The notes beneath the pieces were generated by a model. It did no database searches. It worked only from the letters and a program-made list of their open reading frames with translations, and was not told the DNA's origin. Shown here in pieces: positions 9,062-18,056 of a stretch of DNA of 22,399 nucleotides (the stretch's first letter is position 1; the number at the start of each line of letters is the position of its first letter). Source of the stretch: Candidatus Schekmanbacteria bacterium GWA2_38_11. Lineage in GTDB: Bacteria > Schekmanbacteria > GWA2-38-11. The translations under genes were made by a program, and so were the position numbers. Location: assembly GCA_001790645.1 (NCBI GenBank), contig MGDB01000114.1, positions 14,124 through 36,522 of the forward strand. Reading direction: 5' to 3'.

Positions 9062-10345
9062 TTGGATAATTCATCGCTAAGTTGGATAGAACCCCTGGGG
9101 GTGATTATTTGCTTAATACTTTCAGTAATATTTTCAGCTTCTGAAACAGTATTAACTTCCTTAGGGCATTTAAAAACCAAACATTTAGTTGAAAGCGGGA
9201 AGAAGAGGGCTAAATTATTAGAACTATGGCTTAGCGATCCTAATTTAGTTTTAGCCACAATTTTGGTCGGTAATACGGTTGCTAATATTCTGGCTTCTTT
9301 TATTACGGCAGTATATATTTTTAGAGTTTTTGGAAAAGCTGGCGAGAGCATAAGCTTTGGGTTACTTACTTTTATTATTTTAGTTTTTTGCGAAATATCA
9401 CCAAAAACCTACGCAAAGTACCATGCTGAAAAATTAGCAATACCCGCAATTTTTTTAATGAAAATATTTGTGTGGCTTCTGTATCCAGTTACAATGGTAT
9501 TAATGAACATTTCAAGAGGGATGATAAATTTATTGGGAGGAAAAGTTTCAAAGGAAGGGCCTTTCATAACACAGGAAGAAATCGAATATCTTATTAATGT
9601 GAGCGATAAAGAAGGGGTGTTGGAGCCTGAAAAAAGAGAGATGCTGAGCAGCATCTTTGAGCTTAGCGAAATATCTGTAAAGGAGATAATGGTTCCAAGA
9701 ACAGATATGGTCAGGGTCAGCAAGGATACACCTTTTGAAGAAGTGGTTAGGCAGATTGTAGAGTGCCAGTATTCCCGGATCCCTGTTTACGAAGGGAAAG
9801 TGGATGATGTAGTAGGGATTCTTCACGCAAAAGACCTGTTCCAGTACTGGCTGAGAGGGGAAAAACCAGTTGATATAGGCAAAATAATGCGCAAACCCTA
9901 TTTTGTTCCTGAATCCAAAAAAGTTGATGAGCTTTTGAAGGAATTCCAGCAGAAAAATATTCAGTTGGCAATTGTTGTTGACGAATATGGAGGCACTGCC
10001 GGACTTGTGACAATCGAGGATATACTTGAAGAAATAGTTGGTGAGATAAGGGATGAATATGATGAAGAAGTAGAGCTGATTTCAAGTCCTGGAAAAGGGG
10101 TTTTTCTGGTGGATGCGAAAATTAACCTGAATGAATTAGAAGAAAAAATTGGTGTAAATCTGCCCAAGAACGATTACGAAACTCTTGGAGGATTTGTTTT
10201 TGATCTGATGGGAAGAATTCCCAAAAAAGGTGATGAAGTAGTTTTTGAAAACTTGAAAATAACAGTCCAGGAAGCAGACCATCGCAGGGTCCTTAAACTT
10301 AAAATTCAAAAACAAGAAGAGGAAAAAGTAGCTGACAACAATTAA
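9062..10345 (+). CDS. CNNM/CorC-family membrane protein (DUF21 + CBS pair + CorC_HlyC domain)
   Basis: A 427-residue 'hemolysin C / CorC-like' inner-membrane protein; relatives transport or regulate Mg2+ or Co2+ fluxes. The N-terminal DUF21 domain has hydrophobic segments at about 10-30 (LGVIICLILSVIFSASE), 60-85 (LVGNTVANILASFITAVYIF), 96-115 and 128-155. A CBS pair follows: SEISVKEIMVPRTDMV marks CBS1, and IVVDEYGGTAGLVTIEDILE ends CBS2. The CorC_HlyC domain forms the C-terminus. The only usable start is TTG at 9062 because TAA at 9053 blocks the frame. No strong Shine-Dalgarno sequence is seen (AAAAGAG). The neighbours are repair genes, but I see no functional tie. The ion specificity cannot be told from sequence. 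Confidence 0.9.
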   Translation: MDNSSLSWIEPLGVIICLILSVIFSASETVLTSLGHLKTKHLVESGKKRAKLLELWLSDPNLVLATILVGNTVANILASFITAVYIFRVFGKAGESISFGLLTFIILVFCEISPKTYAKYHAEKLAIPAIFLMKIFVWLLYPVTMVLMNISRGMINLLGGKVSKEGPFITQEEIEYLINVSDKEGVLEPEKREMLSSIFELSEISVKEIMVPRTDMVRVSKDTPFEEVVRQIVECQYSRIPVYEGKVDDVVGILHAKDLFQYWLRGEKPVDIGKIMRKPYFVPESKKVDELLKEFQQKNIQLAIVVDEYGGTAGLVTIEDILEEIVGEIRDEYDEEVELISSPGKGVFLVDAKINLNELEEKIGVNLPKNDYETLGGFVFDLMGRIPKKGDEVVFENLKITVQEADHRRVLKLKIQKQEEEKVADNN

Positions 10346-10446
10346 ATTATCTCTCACAGCCAAACACTCTGTGGCTTAATGGGAATTGATAAATAAAAAA
10401 CAAACTCTTAAACTCTAGGGCTAACAACAAAGAAAAGGAGTGGATA

Positions 10447-10932
10447 ATGTTAGAAATGAAAGTAAACGGATTGATGTTAGATCCAGTTTCAAAAACCCCA
10501 ATAGTGATTTTAAAGGACCTGGAAAAGAAGCTGACACTGCCAATCTGGGTTGGTTATTTCGAAGCCACAGCAATTGCTTTGGAGCTTGAAAAAACAGCAA
10601 CACCGAGGCCAATGACTCATGACCTTTTAAAAAATATGATCCTAACTCTTGGAGCCACGGTTAGAAATATAGTAATAAATGATTTAAAAAATAATACTTT
10701 CTATGCTTTAATAAAAATCCAATCTCCTTCAGGGAATTTAGAGATTGATTCCAGACCAAGTGATGCAATAGCACTCGCCCTTCGTTTAGATGTACCAATT
10801 TTCGTAGAAGAGGAAGTTTTAAAGAAAGCCAAGTCTTTTGACCTTTCAAAAGATAGTGTTGATGCAGACGACAGATGGAGAGAGATTTTGGAAAACTTAA
10901 AGCCAGAGGATTTCGGTAAATACAAGATGTAA
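10447..10932 (+). CDS. Bifunctional nuclease family protein (DUF151/BFN)
   Basis: A 161-residue protein with the DUF151/BFN domain at about 1-130. It starts [20 protein letters not shown] and has [18 protein letters not shown]. It then has [12 protein letters not shown] and the conserved [25 protein letters not shown] segment near 100-120. Plant and archaeal relatives show RNase and DNase activity; the bacterial role is not settled. A charged tail of about 30 residues follows ([20 protein letters not shown]). The start is well supported by AAGGAG at 10435-10440, 6 nt before ATG. It sits just upstream of uvrC and may be a repair accessory gene, but that is inference from position only. Confidence 0.88.
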   Translation: MLEMKVNGLMLDPVSKTPIVILKDLEKKLTLPIWVGYFEATAIALELEKTATPRPMTHDLLKNMILTLGATVRNIVINDLKNNTFYALIKIQSPSGNLEIDSRPSDAIALALRLDVPIFVEEEVLKKAKSFDLSKDSVDADDRWREILENLKPEDFGKYKM

Positions 10933-10960
10933 ATTTTCTAAAAAATATTCACCAACCCTG

Positions 10961-10966
10961 TATAAT
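10961..10966 (+). promoter_or_regulatory. Perfect -10 box upstream of uvrC
   Basis: TATAAT lies about 50 bases before the uvrC ATG, in the short gap after the DUF151 gene. No good -35 box is found at 16-18 bp upstream, so this is a weak prediction. It would allow uvrC its own transcript. Confidence 0.3.
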
Positions 10967-11015
10967 AAAAATATCCCTTCTTGAAGTTTTTCCCAACAAT
11001 GGAAACTTTTCTCTA

Positions 11016-12860
11016 ATGGAATTAGAAGAAAAAATTCGCAGAGCTCCGGATAGCCCTGGTGTCTATATATTCAAGGACAGCAGGAATAATATAATCTATG
11101 TCGGCAAGGCGAGATCTATTTCAAAACGGGTCAAGTCCTACCTCAGAGACAGAAGCGATAAAACTCCAAAGACTATTTCCCTCATAGAAAAAATAGCAGA
11201 CATTCAGTATATTACTACTGATAATGAACTTGAAGCCCTTCTTCTCGAAAATAATCTTATAAAAAGGCATAAGCCGATTTACAATATTCGTTTGAGGGAT
11301 GACAAAACGTATCCTTATTTGAAGCTTACAACAAATGAAAAGTTTCCGAGGTTGCTTATAACCAGAAAACTTAAAGAAGATGGAGCAGTCTATTTTGGCC
11401 CTTTTACTCCGGTTGGAGCAATAAAAGGTAGCTTAAAGATTTTAGCCAAGATCTTCCAGATTTGTACCTGTAAAAAACCTTTTGACGGCAAGCCTACACG
11501 TCCATGCCTGAATTTCCAGATGGGCCTGTGTTCAGGACCCTGCTGCGGTCTTATTGCAGAAGAGAAATATTCTGAAATCGTCAGAAGAGTTAAAACCTTT
11601 TTAGAAGGAAAAACAAAAGAGGTATTAAGGTATTTCCAGAGAGAGATGGAGAAGAGTGCAAGTTCTCTAAATTTTGAAGCTGCTGCTAAGTATCGTGACA
11701 CTATCAATGCTATAGAGAAGATGCTCGAGAGACAGAGGGTAGTAGTTATAGGGGGTAATGACCATGATGCAATAGCTGCAAGCTCGGATGAAAACAGGAT
11801 TGTTTTTTGTGTCCTCATTGTAAGACAGGGGAGAATAGTCGGACATCTGGAATATCCATTCGAGGATATTTCATACCTTGATGAAGATGATGCCTGTGAA
11901 TCCTTTTTGAGACGTTATTACGAACGGGAAACTGTTATTCCTGAAGAGATATTAATTTACAGAGGAATAAGAGATGTGGAAGTAATCCAGGACTGGTTAA
12001 AGGGGAGAAAAGGAAAGAGCGTAAAAATCATTTTTCCCCAGAGAGGGAAAAAACTGGAATTAATTAAAATGGCACAGGAGAATGCTTTACTTGCTTTAAA
12101 ACAATATCAGGACGTATCAGCAAACCGCAGGAATAATCTTTTAGAGGCAAAAGATTTCCTTAATCTCGTAAACCTCCCTGAGAGAATTGAAGCAATAGAT
12201 ATTTCTAATATTTCCGGAAAGATGGGGGTTGGTTCGCTTGTAGTTTGGAAAAAGGGGAAATTCAGAAAAGATCAATATAGAAAATTTAAAATAAAAACTA
12301 TCTCAACGCCTGATGATTATCAGATGATTTCAGAGGTGATTACAAGGAGATATAAAAGACTCATAGAGGAAAAGAGTTCCTTACCTGACCTGGTATTAAT
12401 TGATGGTGGAAAGGGGCAGTTAAATATAGCAAATGAAACAATGGAAAAATTAGGTATTAAAGAGATAGATGTAATAGCCATTGCAAAAGGTAGAAGCATT
12501 TTAAGGGATGTTGGCAGAGAAGGGTTAGGGGAATATTCTGAAGAAGAAATATTTACCCTAATAGAGGAACCTGTGAGATTTAAGAGAAATTCTCCTGTCC
12601 TTCATCTCTTTCAGTCAATAAGGGACGAAGCCCACAGGTTTGCCATAACATATCATAAGACATTGAGGAGGAAGACGCTGCGTCATTCAGCCCTTGATGA
12701 GATTCCGGGAGTAGGTGAGAAGAAGAAAAAGGATCTGCTAAATTACTTTGGAAGTGTTGAAAAGATAAGGCAGAGTACTGTTGAAGAACTCTGCCAGGTA
12801 AGGGCAATAGATAAAAAAACCGCAATTCAAATTGTCAATCATCTGAGGAAAATAACTTAA
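11016..12860 (+). CDS. uvrC: UvrABC system protein C (excinuclease nuclease subunit)
   Basis: A 614-residue UvrC, which makes both incisions in nucleotide excision repair. The GIY-YIG domain is at the N-terminus (PGVYIFKDSRNNIIYVGKAR). Cysteines in ICTCKKPF, RPCLNF and GLCSGPCC (about 149-175) match the cluster region that binds a [4Fe-4S] in studied UvrCs. A UVR motif follows (LNFEAAAKYRDTINAIEKML). The RNase-H-like second nuclease has EAIDISNISG, LVLIDGGKGQLN and the His of RDEAHRFAI. Tandem helix-hairpin-helix motifs close the protein (IPGVGEKKKKDLL; VRAIDKKTAIQIV). All catalytic motifs are present. No Shine-Dalgarno sequence precedes the ATG (AACTTTTCTCTA). UvrB is 2.2 kb upstream on the same strand. 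Confidence 0.97.
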   Translation: MELEEKIRRAPDSPGVYIFKDSRNNIIYVGKARSISKRVKSYLRDRSDKTPKTISLIEKIADIQYITTDNELEALLLENNLIKRHKPIYNIRLRDDKTYPYLKLTTNEKFPRLLITRKLKEDGAVYFGPFTPVGAIKGSLKILAKIFQICTCKKPFDGKPTRPCLNFQMGLCSGPCCGLIAEEKYSEIVRRVKTFLEGKTKEVLRYFQREMEKSASSLNFEAAAKYRDTINAIEKMLERQRVVVIGGNDHDAIAASSDENRIVFCVLIVRQGRIVGHLEYPFEDISYLDEDDACESFLRRYYERETVIPEEILIYRGIRDVEVIQDWLKGRKGKSVKIIFPQRGKKLELIKMAQENALLALKQYQDVSANRRNNLLEAKDFLNLVNLPERIEAIDISNISGKMGVGSLVVWKKGKFRKDQYRKFKIKTISTPDDYQMISEVITRRYKRLIEEKSSLPDLVLIDGGKGQLNIANETMEKLGIKEIDVIAIAKGRSILRDVGREGLGEYSEEEIFTLIEEPVRFKRNSPVLHLFQSIRDEAHRFAITYHKTLRRKTLRHSALDEIPGVGEKKKKDLLNYFGSVEKIRQSTVEELCQVRAIDKKTAIQIVNHLRKIT

Positions 12861-13246
12861 TGTTTTGAGTTAATTCTTTAATTTAGATGAAGGTGAGCCA
12901 GAGTTTGACAAAGCTATTTCCTGATATGACATGTTTCCTGAAATGGCTTGACAAGCTAAAAAAACTGTTTTTGAATTGTTGCTAAATTTAATATTTTTCA
13001 ATTCTGATTAAATATTAACCCCAATCAACTACCATTACAAGTTAAATCTTGACATGAAAAAACTTTTATAAAAAGATTACACTACTAAACTGTAAGCATT
13101 TCTTTTCTAATGATAGCACCCACAATCCATGATAGCTATAGGCTATAAGTGTCAGTGGCCTCAAAAACTTTCTTGACAGAGCGTGTGATTTCTCTTAATC
13201 TCCTAACAGTGAAGAAGGGTATAAAAACCTAAAATTTCTGTTAAAA
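12861..13246 (+). other. Non-coding gap between uvrC and xseA
   Basis: This 386-base AT-rich spacer has no convincing ORF in any frame and no clear hairpin element. It contains two TTGACA hexamers (13049-13054 and 13173-13178); only the second has an acceptable -10 (described separately). No T-tailed terminator for uvrC is seen. It is unlike the other spacers in lacking the repeat families. Confidence 0.5.
13173..13201 (+). promoter_or_regulatory. Possible promoter for the xseA-xseB-ispA-dxs block
   Basis: A perfect TTGACA (13173-13178) is followed after 17 bp by TAATCT (13196-13201), a weak -10. Predicted start of transcription is about 40 bases before the xseA ATG. Confidence 0.38.
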
Positions 13247-14584
13247 ATGGCTAAAGCTGAAATTTATACTGTATCAAAAATCAATCAACTCATTAAAGAA
13301 AATTTAGAAGTAAATTTTGGAAATATCTGGATTGAAGGTGAAATATCAAATCTTAGAATCCCCTCAACCGGACACCTCTATTTAACTCTCAAGGATGAAT
13401 TAGCACAGATTCAGGCTGTTATCTTCAAAACCCAGCGCAAAGGTATACGGTTTGATATCAAAGACGGCCTCAGCGTAATTGCAAATGGCAGGATTACTGT
13501 ATACGAAGCACGCGGTATTTATCAGATAATAATTGATTATATTGAGCCTAAGGGCATTGGAGCATTACAGTTAGCCTTTGAGCAGTTAAAGGCAAAACTA
13601 TCACAGGAAGGCCTTTTTGATGAAAGGTTTAAAAAGAAACTTCCTCTTTTACCAAAAAAAATTGGAATCATTACCTCTCCAACAGGTGCAGCTATCAGGG
13701 ATATATTACAAGTTATAAACAGGAGATTTGCCAATATCCATATACTGATTTACCCTGTCAAGGTGCAGGGAGATGAAGCCCCTAAAGAAATAGTCCAGGC
13801 AATAGAGGAGTTAAATAAGTTCACCGACATTGATGTCCTGATTCTGGCACGGGGAGGGGGATCAATAGAGGACCTCTGGGCTTTTAATGAGGAGATCGTG
13901 GCAAGAGCTCTCTTTTCATCAAGGATTCCTGAGATTTCTGCTATCGGCCATGAAATTGATTACACCATTTCAGATTTTGTCGCTGACTTCAGGGCACCAA
14001 CTCCTTCTGCAGCTGCTGAACTTGTTATTTCAAGCAAAGAGGAAATTCAAAAACATCTCGATTTCCTGCATAGAAGGCTTGAAGATCTGTTTTTTTCAAA
14101 AATAAAATACCTGAAAAAATCTCTTGAGATGTTAACGAGCCTCTGCCAGGCATACTCACCCTTAGGCGCTGTCCGCAACCTCTATCAACGGATTGATGAC
14201 CTTATATCTAAGCTTGAAAAAAAGACTCTTGCTATCATAACCGGAAAAAAAGAAGCTCTTATCCTTGCACGGGGTAATATCCTCAGCCAGAGACCAACAC
14301 ATAGGATATTAGCTTTCAATGAAATTTTAAAATCCACCCGCCACAGGCTGCAGGTAAGTGCGAAAAATTCGTTGGTTAATTACAAAAAGGAATATTCAAA
14401 TAGTGCAGGCATATTGAGTTTTTTAAATCCCTATTCCCAGTTAGAAAGAGGCTACAGCATATGCCAGAAGCCTGAGGGAGTAGTAATAAAAAGTATACTC
14501 CAGGTAAAAAGCGGCGAGCCATTGAATGTAAGGGTGACAGACGGAGAAATTTTATGCCAGGTAAATGCCCAGAAAAAGATTTAA
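13247..14584 (+). CDS. xseA: Exodeoxyribonuclease VII large subunit
   Basis: A 445-residue XseA, the catalytic subunit of exonuclease VII, which degrades single-stranded DNA from both ends. The N-terminal OB domain (about 1-105) begins YTVSKINQLIKENLEV and has IWIEGEISNLRIPSTGHLYL. The catalytic domain has KKIGIITSPTGAAIRDI, ILARGGGSIEDLWAFNEE and SAIGHEIDYTISDFVADFRA, then APTPSAAAEL. A long helical (coiled-coil) stretch follows at about 265-390, and the end has LERGYSICQ, the usual C-terminal motif. No Shine-Dalgarno sequence is seen; the start was chosen by family N-terminus. It is followed by xseB after 101 bp. Confidence 0.96.
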   Translation: MAKAEIYTVSKINQLIKENLEVNFGNIWIEGEISNLRIPSTGHLYLTLKDELAQIQAVIFKTQRKGIRFDIKDGLSVIANGRITVYEARGIYQIIIDYIEPKGIGALQLAFEQLKAKLSQEGLFDERFKKKLPLLPKKIGIITSPTGAAIRDILQVINRRFANIHILIYPVKVQGDEAPKEIVQAIEELNKFTDIDVLILARGGGSIEDLWAFNEEIVARALFSSRIPEISAIGHEIDYTISDFVADFRAPTPSAAAELVISSKEEIQKHLDFLHRRLEDLFFSKIKYLKKSLEMLTSLCQAYSPLGAVRNLYQRIDDLISKLEKKTLAIITGKKEALILARGNILSQRPTHRILAFNEILKSTRHRLQVSAKNSLVNYKKEYSNSAGILSFLNPYSQLERGYSICQKPEGVVIKSILQVKSGEPLNVRVTDGEILCQVNAQKKI

Positions 14585-14685
14585 ACCTTTGCTTAAATAT
14601 CCATATTGCCTATAGACGAGGTCTTCTGACACCGTTCCGGCGGGATGGTTAGCTTATCCTGGAGCCAAAAGAAAGGAATTTATTA

Positions 14686-14934
14686 ATGGAGAAGGAAATA
14701 AAATTTGAAGTTGCTTTTAGTGAGCTTGAAAAGATAGTAAAAAAATTAGAGCAGGGAAACCTGACCCTTGATGAGTCGATAAAACTTTTTGAAGAAGGTA
14801 TTAAGTTAAGCAAAATCTGCTCTTCAAAGCTTGAGGAAGCTGAAAAGAAAATTGAAATTTTAATCAAAGCTGAAAACGGGACAAACATTATCAGACCCTT
14901 TGAAGGATCTGATGAGGAGGAATCAGAAGGCTAG
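14686..14934 (+). CDS. xseB: Exodeoxyribonuclease VII small subunit
   Basis: An 82-residue protein of usual XseB length. It binds the coiled-coil arm of XseA. The signature KFEVAFSELEKIVKKLEQGN, followed by LTLDESIKLFEEGIKLSKIC, is intact, and an acidic tail ends in DEEESEG. The start is supported by AAGGA at about 14673-14677, 8 nt before the ATG. The 101-bp gap from xseA is unusually wide for this pair, which often overlaps. The gap contains the 11-mer GGTCTTCTGAC (14620-14630) shared with the two-hairpin element at 582-640, so an inserted and decayed repeat may have separated the genes. Confidence 0.95.
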   Translation: MEKEIKFEVAFSELEKIVKKLEQGNLTLDESIKLFEEGIKLSKICSSKLEEAEKKIEILIKAENGTNIIRPFEGSDEEESEG

Positions 14935-14960
14935 GCAATTCGTCAGTTATAGACAAGACG

Positions 14961-15018
14961 GAGGGTAAGGGAGGCTTCAGCCTCCCTATTTTAGAGGCGA
15001 CTAAAGTCACCCCTACCC
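14961..15018 (+). repeat. Two-hairpin REP/BIME-like element (copy B) between xseB and ispA
   Basis: A 58-bp unit that aligns without gaps to the one at 4606-4663 (50 of 58 identical by eye). The outer arms are GGGTA/TACCC. Hairpin 1 is AGGGAGGC-TTCA-GCCTCCCT (14968-14987), where a change in one arm is matched in the other. Hairpin 2 is GGCGAC-TAAA-GTCAC with one C-A mismatch. It fills about half of the xseB-ispA gap. Confidence 0.75.
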
Positions 15019-15059
15019 AGAAGTAAAATGGCTGTCCTTATTTATTTTATGTTACATCC

Positions 15060-15950
15060 ATGGACTTAAGAAAAGAATTAGAACTAAGAAGGAAATTAAT
15101 TGAGAAATCTCTGAAGTGTTTTCTACCTAAAGCTGGTGAATACCCGGACTATCTCCACAAGTCTCTTTACTACAGCCTTTTTGCAGGAGGGAAAAGAATA
15201 AGACCAATTCTGACTCTTGCAGCATGTGAAACACTTGGAGGCGAAAGAAACCAGGCCATTCCATTTGCATGTGCCATTGAGCTAATCCATACCTATTCGC
15301 TCGTTCATGATGATCTGCCGGCAATGGATAATGACTCCTACAGGAGAGGGAAATTAACTAATCATAAGGTCTTTGGTGAAGCTATAGCCATCCTCACCGG
15401 GGATGCCCTTTTAACGCTTGCCTTCAAAATAATGAGCGACACAAATAATTTAAATAGACTTGACCCTCTCTTAGTTATTAAAATAATAAATAATATAGCA
15501 TTTTTCTCAGGTATTGCTGGAATGATCGGGGGACAGGCTGTAGATATCAAATCAGAAGGGAAAAAAATAGACGAAGAAACTTTAAACTATATCCATTCAC
15601 ACAAAACCGGAGCATTAATCACCGCTTCGGTAAGGACTGGAGCTTTAGTTGCAAATGCCTCTGATAAAGATTTGAAGCTATTAACCGAATACGGTCAAAA
15701 AATTGGGTTGGCATTTCAGATAATAGATGATATCCTTGATATTGAAGGAATAGAGAAAAAAATCGGGAAGAAAACAGGCAGTGATAAAAAAGGGAAGAAG
15801 GCTACTTACCCGCAGTGCCTTGGGCTTGACGCATCTAAGAGAAAAGCCTGGGAGTTAGATGAAGAGGCTTTAAGCATTCTTGAGAATTTTGGGAAAAAAG
15901 CCTCTCTTCTTAGCGGAATTACAAAATTTATTGTTTCAAGAAATAAATGA
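15060..15950 (+). CDS. ispA: Polyprenyl (probably farnesyl) diphosphate synthase
   Basis: A 296-residue trans-prenyltransferase that condenses IPP with allylic diphosphates. It has SLFAGGKRIRPILTLAACE and the first aspartate-rich motif DDLPAMD inside HTYSLVHDDLPAMDNDSYRR. It also has GKLTNHKVFGEAIAILTGDA and the second motif DDILD in GLAFQIIDDILDIEG. The two extra residues in DDxxxxD and a Tyr five residues before it fit bacterial type II farnesyl diphosphate synthases. Geranylgeranyl product cannot be excluded. No Shine-Dalgarno sequence is visible (GTTACATCC before ATG). The position between xseB and dxs is the common arrangement. Confidence 0.92.
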   Translation: MDLRKELELRRKLIEKSLKCFLPKAGEYPDYLHKSLYYSLFAGGKRIRPILTLAACETLGGERNQAIPFACAIELIHTYSLVHDDLPAMDNDSYRRGKLTNHKVFGEAIAILTGDALLTLAFKIMSDTNNLNRLDPLLVIKIINNIAFFSGIAGMIGGQAVDIKSEGKKIDEETLNYIHSHKTGALITASVRTGALVANASDKDLKLLTEYGQKIGLAFQIIDDILDIEGIEKKIGKKTGSDKKGKKATYPQCLGLDASKRKAWELDEEALSILENFGKKASLLSGITKFIVSRNK

Positions 15951-15960
15951 GATTGTGAAA

Positions 15961-16125
15961 GGATTCACGCAGAAGGATTCGAGGATTCAAGGAAAATAAA
16001 ATTAAAAATCAAATGTCAAAATTTTGGAATTTAATTTTTTAGTTTTGATTTGTCATTTTGCATTTTGATTTTTTATTTTTGAATTTTACTCGACCCCTCG
16101 ATCCCTTGAATCCTTTTATTGACAA
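15961..16125 (+). repeat. AT-rich inverted repeat with GATTCAAGG-type ends, ispA-dxs gap
   Basis: The left arm has AGGATTCGAGGATTCAAGG (about 15982-16000) followed by an A-rich tract like AAAATTAAAAATCAAATGTC. The right arm mirrors this: GTCATTTTGCATTTTGATT, T-rich sequence, then TCGATCCCTTGAATCC ending near 16111. The arms pair imperfectly over roughly 60 bases around a central AT-rich loop. The same layout occurs at 19345-19476. There is no ORF inside. Confidence 0.55.
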
Positions 16126-16157
16126 ATAGAGCAACAATAACTGAGGAATAGTTGAAT

Positions 16158-18053
16158 ATGATTTTAGAAAAAGTAGAAAACCCGGAAGACCTGAAAAAAC
16201 TAAGTCTGAAAGAGCTTGATGTATTAGCCTCAGAGATTCGGGAACTTATAATACAAATTACTTCCAAAAACGGAGGGCATCTTGCATCGAGCTTAGGGGT
16301 TGTGGAGCTTGCCATTGCAATCCACTATGTGTTTGATGCTCCTCACGATAAGATAATCTGGGATGTAGGGCATCAGAGCTATGCCCATAAGATTTTAACC
16401 GGAAGAAAAGAGAGGTTTCCTACTATCAGGAAATATAAGGGCTTAAGCGGGTTCCTCAATCCGGCAGAAAGTGATTATGATGCTTTCATTACCGGCCATG
16501 CATCTAACTCTATCTCCGCTGCCCTTGGCATTGCTGAAGCAATGCGCCAGCTTGGTGAAGAGCATTATGTTATACCAGTGGTTGGAGATGGCTCCATGAC
16601 CGGAGGGCTGTCCTTTGAGGGACTAAACCATGCAGGAAGGTTCAAGAAAAACTTCATAGTCATATTAAATGATAATGAAATGTCCATTTCCCCAAACGTT
16701 GGAGCACTGGCAGCATATCTCTCAAAGGTAACAACTGGAAGCCGCTACATGAAATTCAGGAAAGATGTGGAATCTCTCCTCAAAAGCATCCCAAGGATTG
16801 GAACACAGGTAGCAAAAAGGATAAGAAAGCTTGAAGAAGCCCTCAAAAGCCTGATCGTACCGGGAATAATTTTTGAAGAACTGGGTTTCAAGTATGTAGG
16901 CCCAATAGAAGGACATAACATCTCCTATCTCATAGAAACCTTAAAGAATGTAAAAGACATCCAAAGCCCGGTTTTAGTCCACGTAATAACCCAGAAGGGT
17001 AAAGGTTATCTATATGCAGAAGAAAATCCCTGCACCTTTCATGGCGTATCACCCTTTGATATTGAGAGCGGTAACTTTAATAAAGAGAAAATTCTTATCC
17101 CTTCTTACACACAGGTCTTTGGGGAAACAGTTTTAAAACTTGCAGAGAAAGACAACAGGGTAATAGCTGTAACGGCTGCCATGGCTGAAGGCACTGGGCT
17201 ATGCCTTTTACGGGACAAATTCCCGGAGAGATTTTATGATGTTGGGATTGCTGAACAGCACGGGATAACCTTTGCAGCAGGTATGGCATCAAAGGGTTTG
17301 AGGCCGGTAACAGCGATCTACTCAACTTTTCTCCAGAGGGCTTTTGACCAGATAATTCATGATGTATGCATTCCAAATCTCCCGGTCATATTCGCTATTG
17401 ACAGAGCAGGAATAGTAGGAGCAGATGGCGTTACTCACCAGGGAATTTTTGATATCTCATACCTGAGGTTCATGCCAAATTTGATTGTAATGTCACCAAA
17501 AGACGAAAACGAGCTCCAGCATATGTTTTATACTGCTTTACAGATGAACCAGCCAGTAGCAATAAGATACCCGAGGAGCATTGGTGTTGGAGTACCTATG
17601 GATGAGGAGTTCAAGACGATTGAGACAGGAAAGGCAGAAGTAATAAAAAAAGGAAAAGATGTAATGCTCCTTGCAATAGGTAACATGGTGTACCCGACCC
17701 TCTACGCCTCAGAAAAATTGGAAATGTACGGCATAAAAGCAACTGTTGTAAATGCAAGGTTTATAAAGCCATTGGATAGGGAAATAATTGCAGGTCTTGC
17801 TGCTGAAATAAAAACAGTAATAACCTTAGAGGAAAATGTCCTCCAGGGCGGTTTTGGGAGTGCAGTTTTAGAACTGCTGACAGAAGAAAGACTTGCAGAT
17901 TCGGTTACATGCAGAATAGGTATTCCTGATGAGTTTGTGGAGCATGGCTCACAGGAGGAGCTGCGTGAAAAATACGGCCTCGATGTTGAGGGGATTGTAA
18001 AGACTGTAAGGTCTGTCTTAGGAACCGCTAAGCTAAAGGTCTTTAAAAATTAA
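16158..18053 (+). CDS. dxs: 1-deoxy-D-xylulose-5-phosphate synthase
   Basis: A 631-residue DXS, the thiamine-diphosphate enzyme that joins pyruvate and glyceraldehyde 3-phosphate in the first step of the MEP pathway. The N-terminal domain has GGHLASSLGVVELAIAIHY and DVGHQSYAHKILTGR. The ThDP motif runs from VVGDGSMTGGLSFEGLNHAG to LNDNEMSISPNVGAL. The pyrimidine-binding domain has YDVGIAEQHGITFAAGMA and FAIDRAGIVGADGVTHQG; the C-terminal transketolase domain has NARFIKPLD. I chose ATG 16158, because GAGGA at 16143-16147 lies about 10 nt upstream; TTG 16152 would have only 4 nt. It likely acts with the preceding prenyl diphosphate synthase in isoprenoid supply. Confidence 0.96.
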   Translation: MILEKVENPEDLKKLSLKELDVLASEIRELIIQITSKNGGHLASSLGVVELAIAIHYVFDAPHDKIIWDVGHQSYAHKILTGRKERFPTIRKYKGLSGFLNPAESDYDAFITGHASNSISAALGIAEAMRQLGEEHYVIPVVGDGSMTGGLSFEGLNHAGRFKKNFIVILNDNEMSISPNVGALAAYLSKVTTGSRYMKFRKDVESLLKSIPRIGTQVAKRIRKLEEALKSLIVPGIIFEELGFKYVGPIEGHNISYLIETLKNVKDIQSPVLVHVITQKGKGYLYAEENPCTFHGVSPFDIESGNFNKEKILIPSYTQVFGETVLKLAEKDNRVIAVTAAMAEGTGLCLLRDKFPERFYDVGIAEQHGITFAAGMASKGLRPVTAIYSTFLQRAFDQIIHDVCIPNLPVIFAIDRAGIVGADGVTHQGIFDISYLRFMPNLIVMSPKDENELQHMFYTALQMNQPVAIRYPRSIGVGVPMDEEFKTIETGKAEVIKKGKDVMLLAIGNMVYPTLYASEKLEMYGIKATVVNARFIKPLDREIIAGLAAEIKTVITLEENVLQGGFGSAVLELLTEERLADSVTCRIGIPDEFVEHGSQEELREKYGLDVEGIVKTVRSVLGTAKLKVFKN

Positions 18054-18056
18054 GGA

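Noticed and set aside
9046..9069. Seven-codon frame ATG to TAA just before the CNNM-type gene, as a leader peptide
   Set aside because: There is no Shine-Dalgarno sequence at proper distance and no attenuator-like hairpin. So short a frame is expected by chance.
11390..11818. 142-codon minus-strand frame inside uvrC
   Set aside because: It is antisense to conserved UvrC motifs, has no family resemblance and no ribosome-binding site; treated as a shadow.
13049..13072. TTGACA followed by TATAAA upstream of xseA
   Set aside because: The spacing is only 12 bp, too short for a normal sigma70 promoter. The TTGACA at 13173 has an acceptable 17-bp spacing and was kept instead.
12861..13246. Small gene or RNA gene in the uvrC-xseA gap
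   Set aside because: No open frame with a ribosome-binding site and no tRNA-like or strong hairpin structure was seen.
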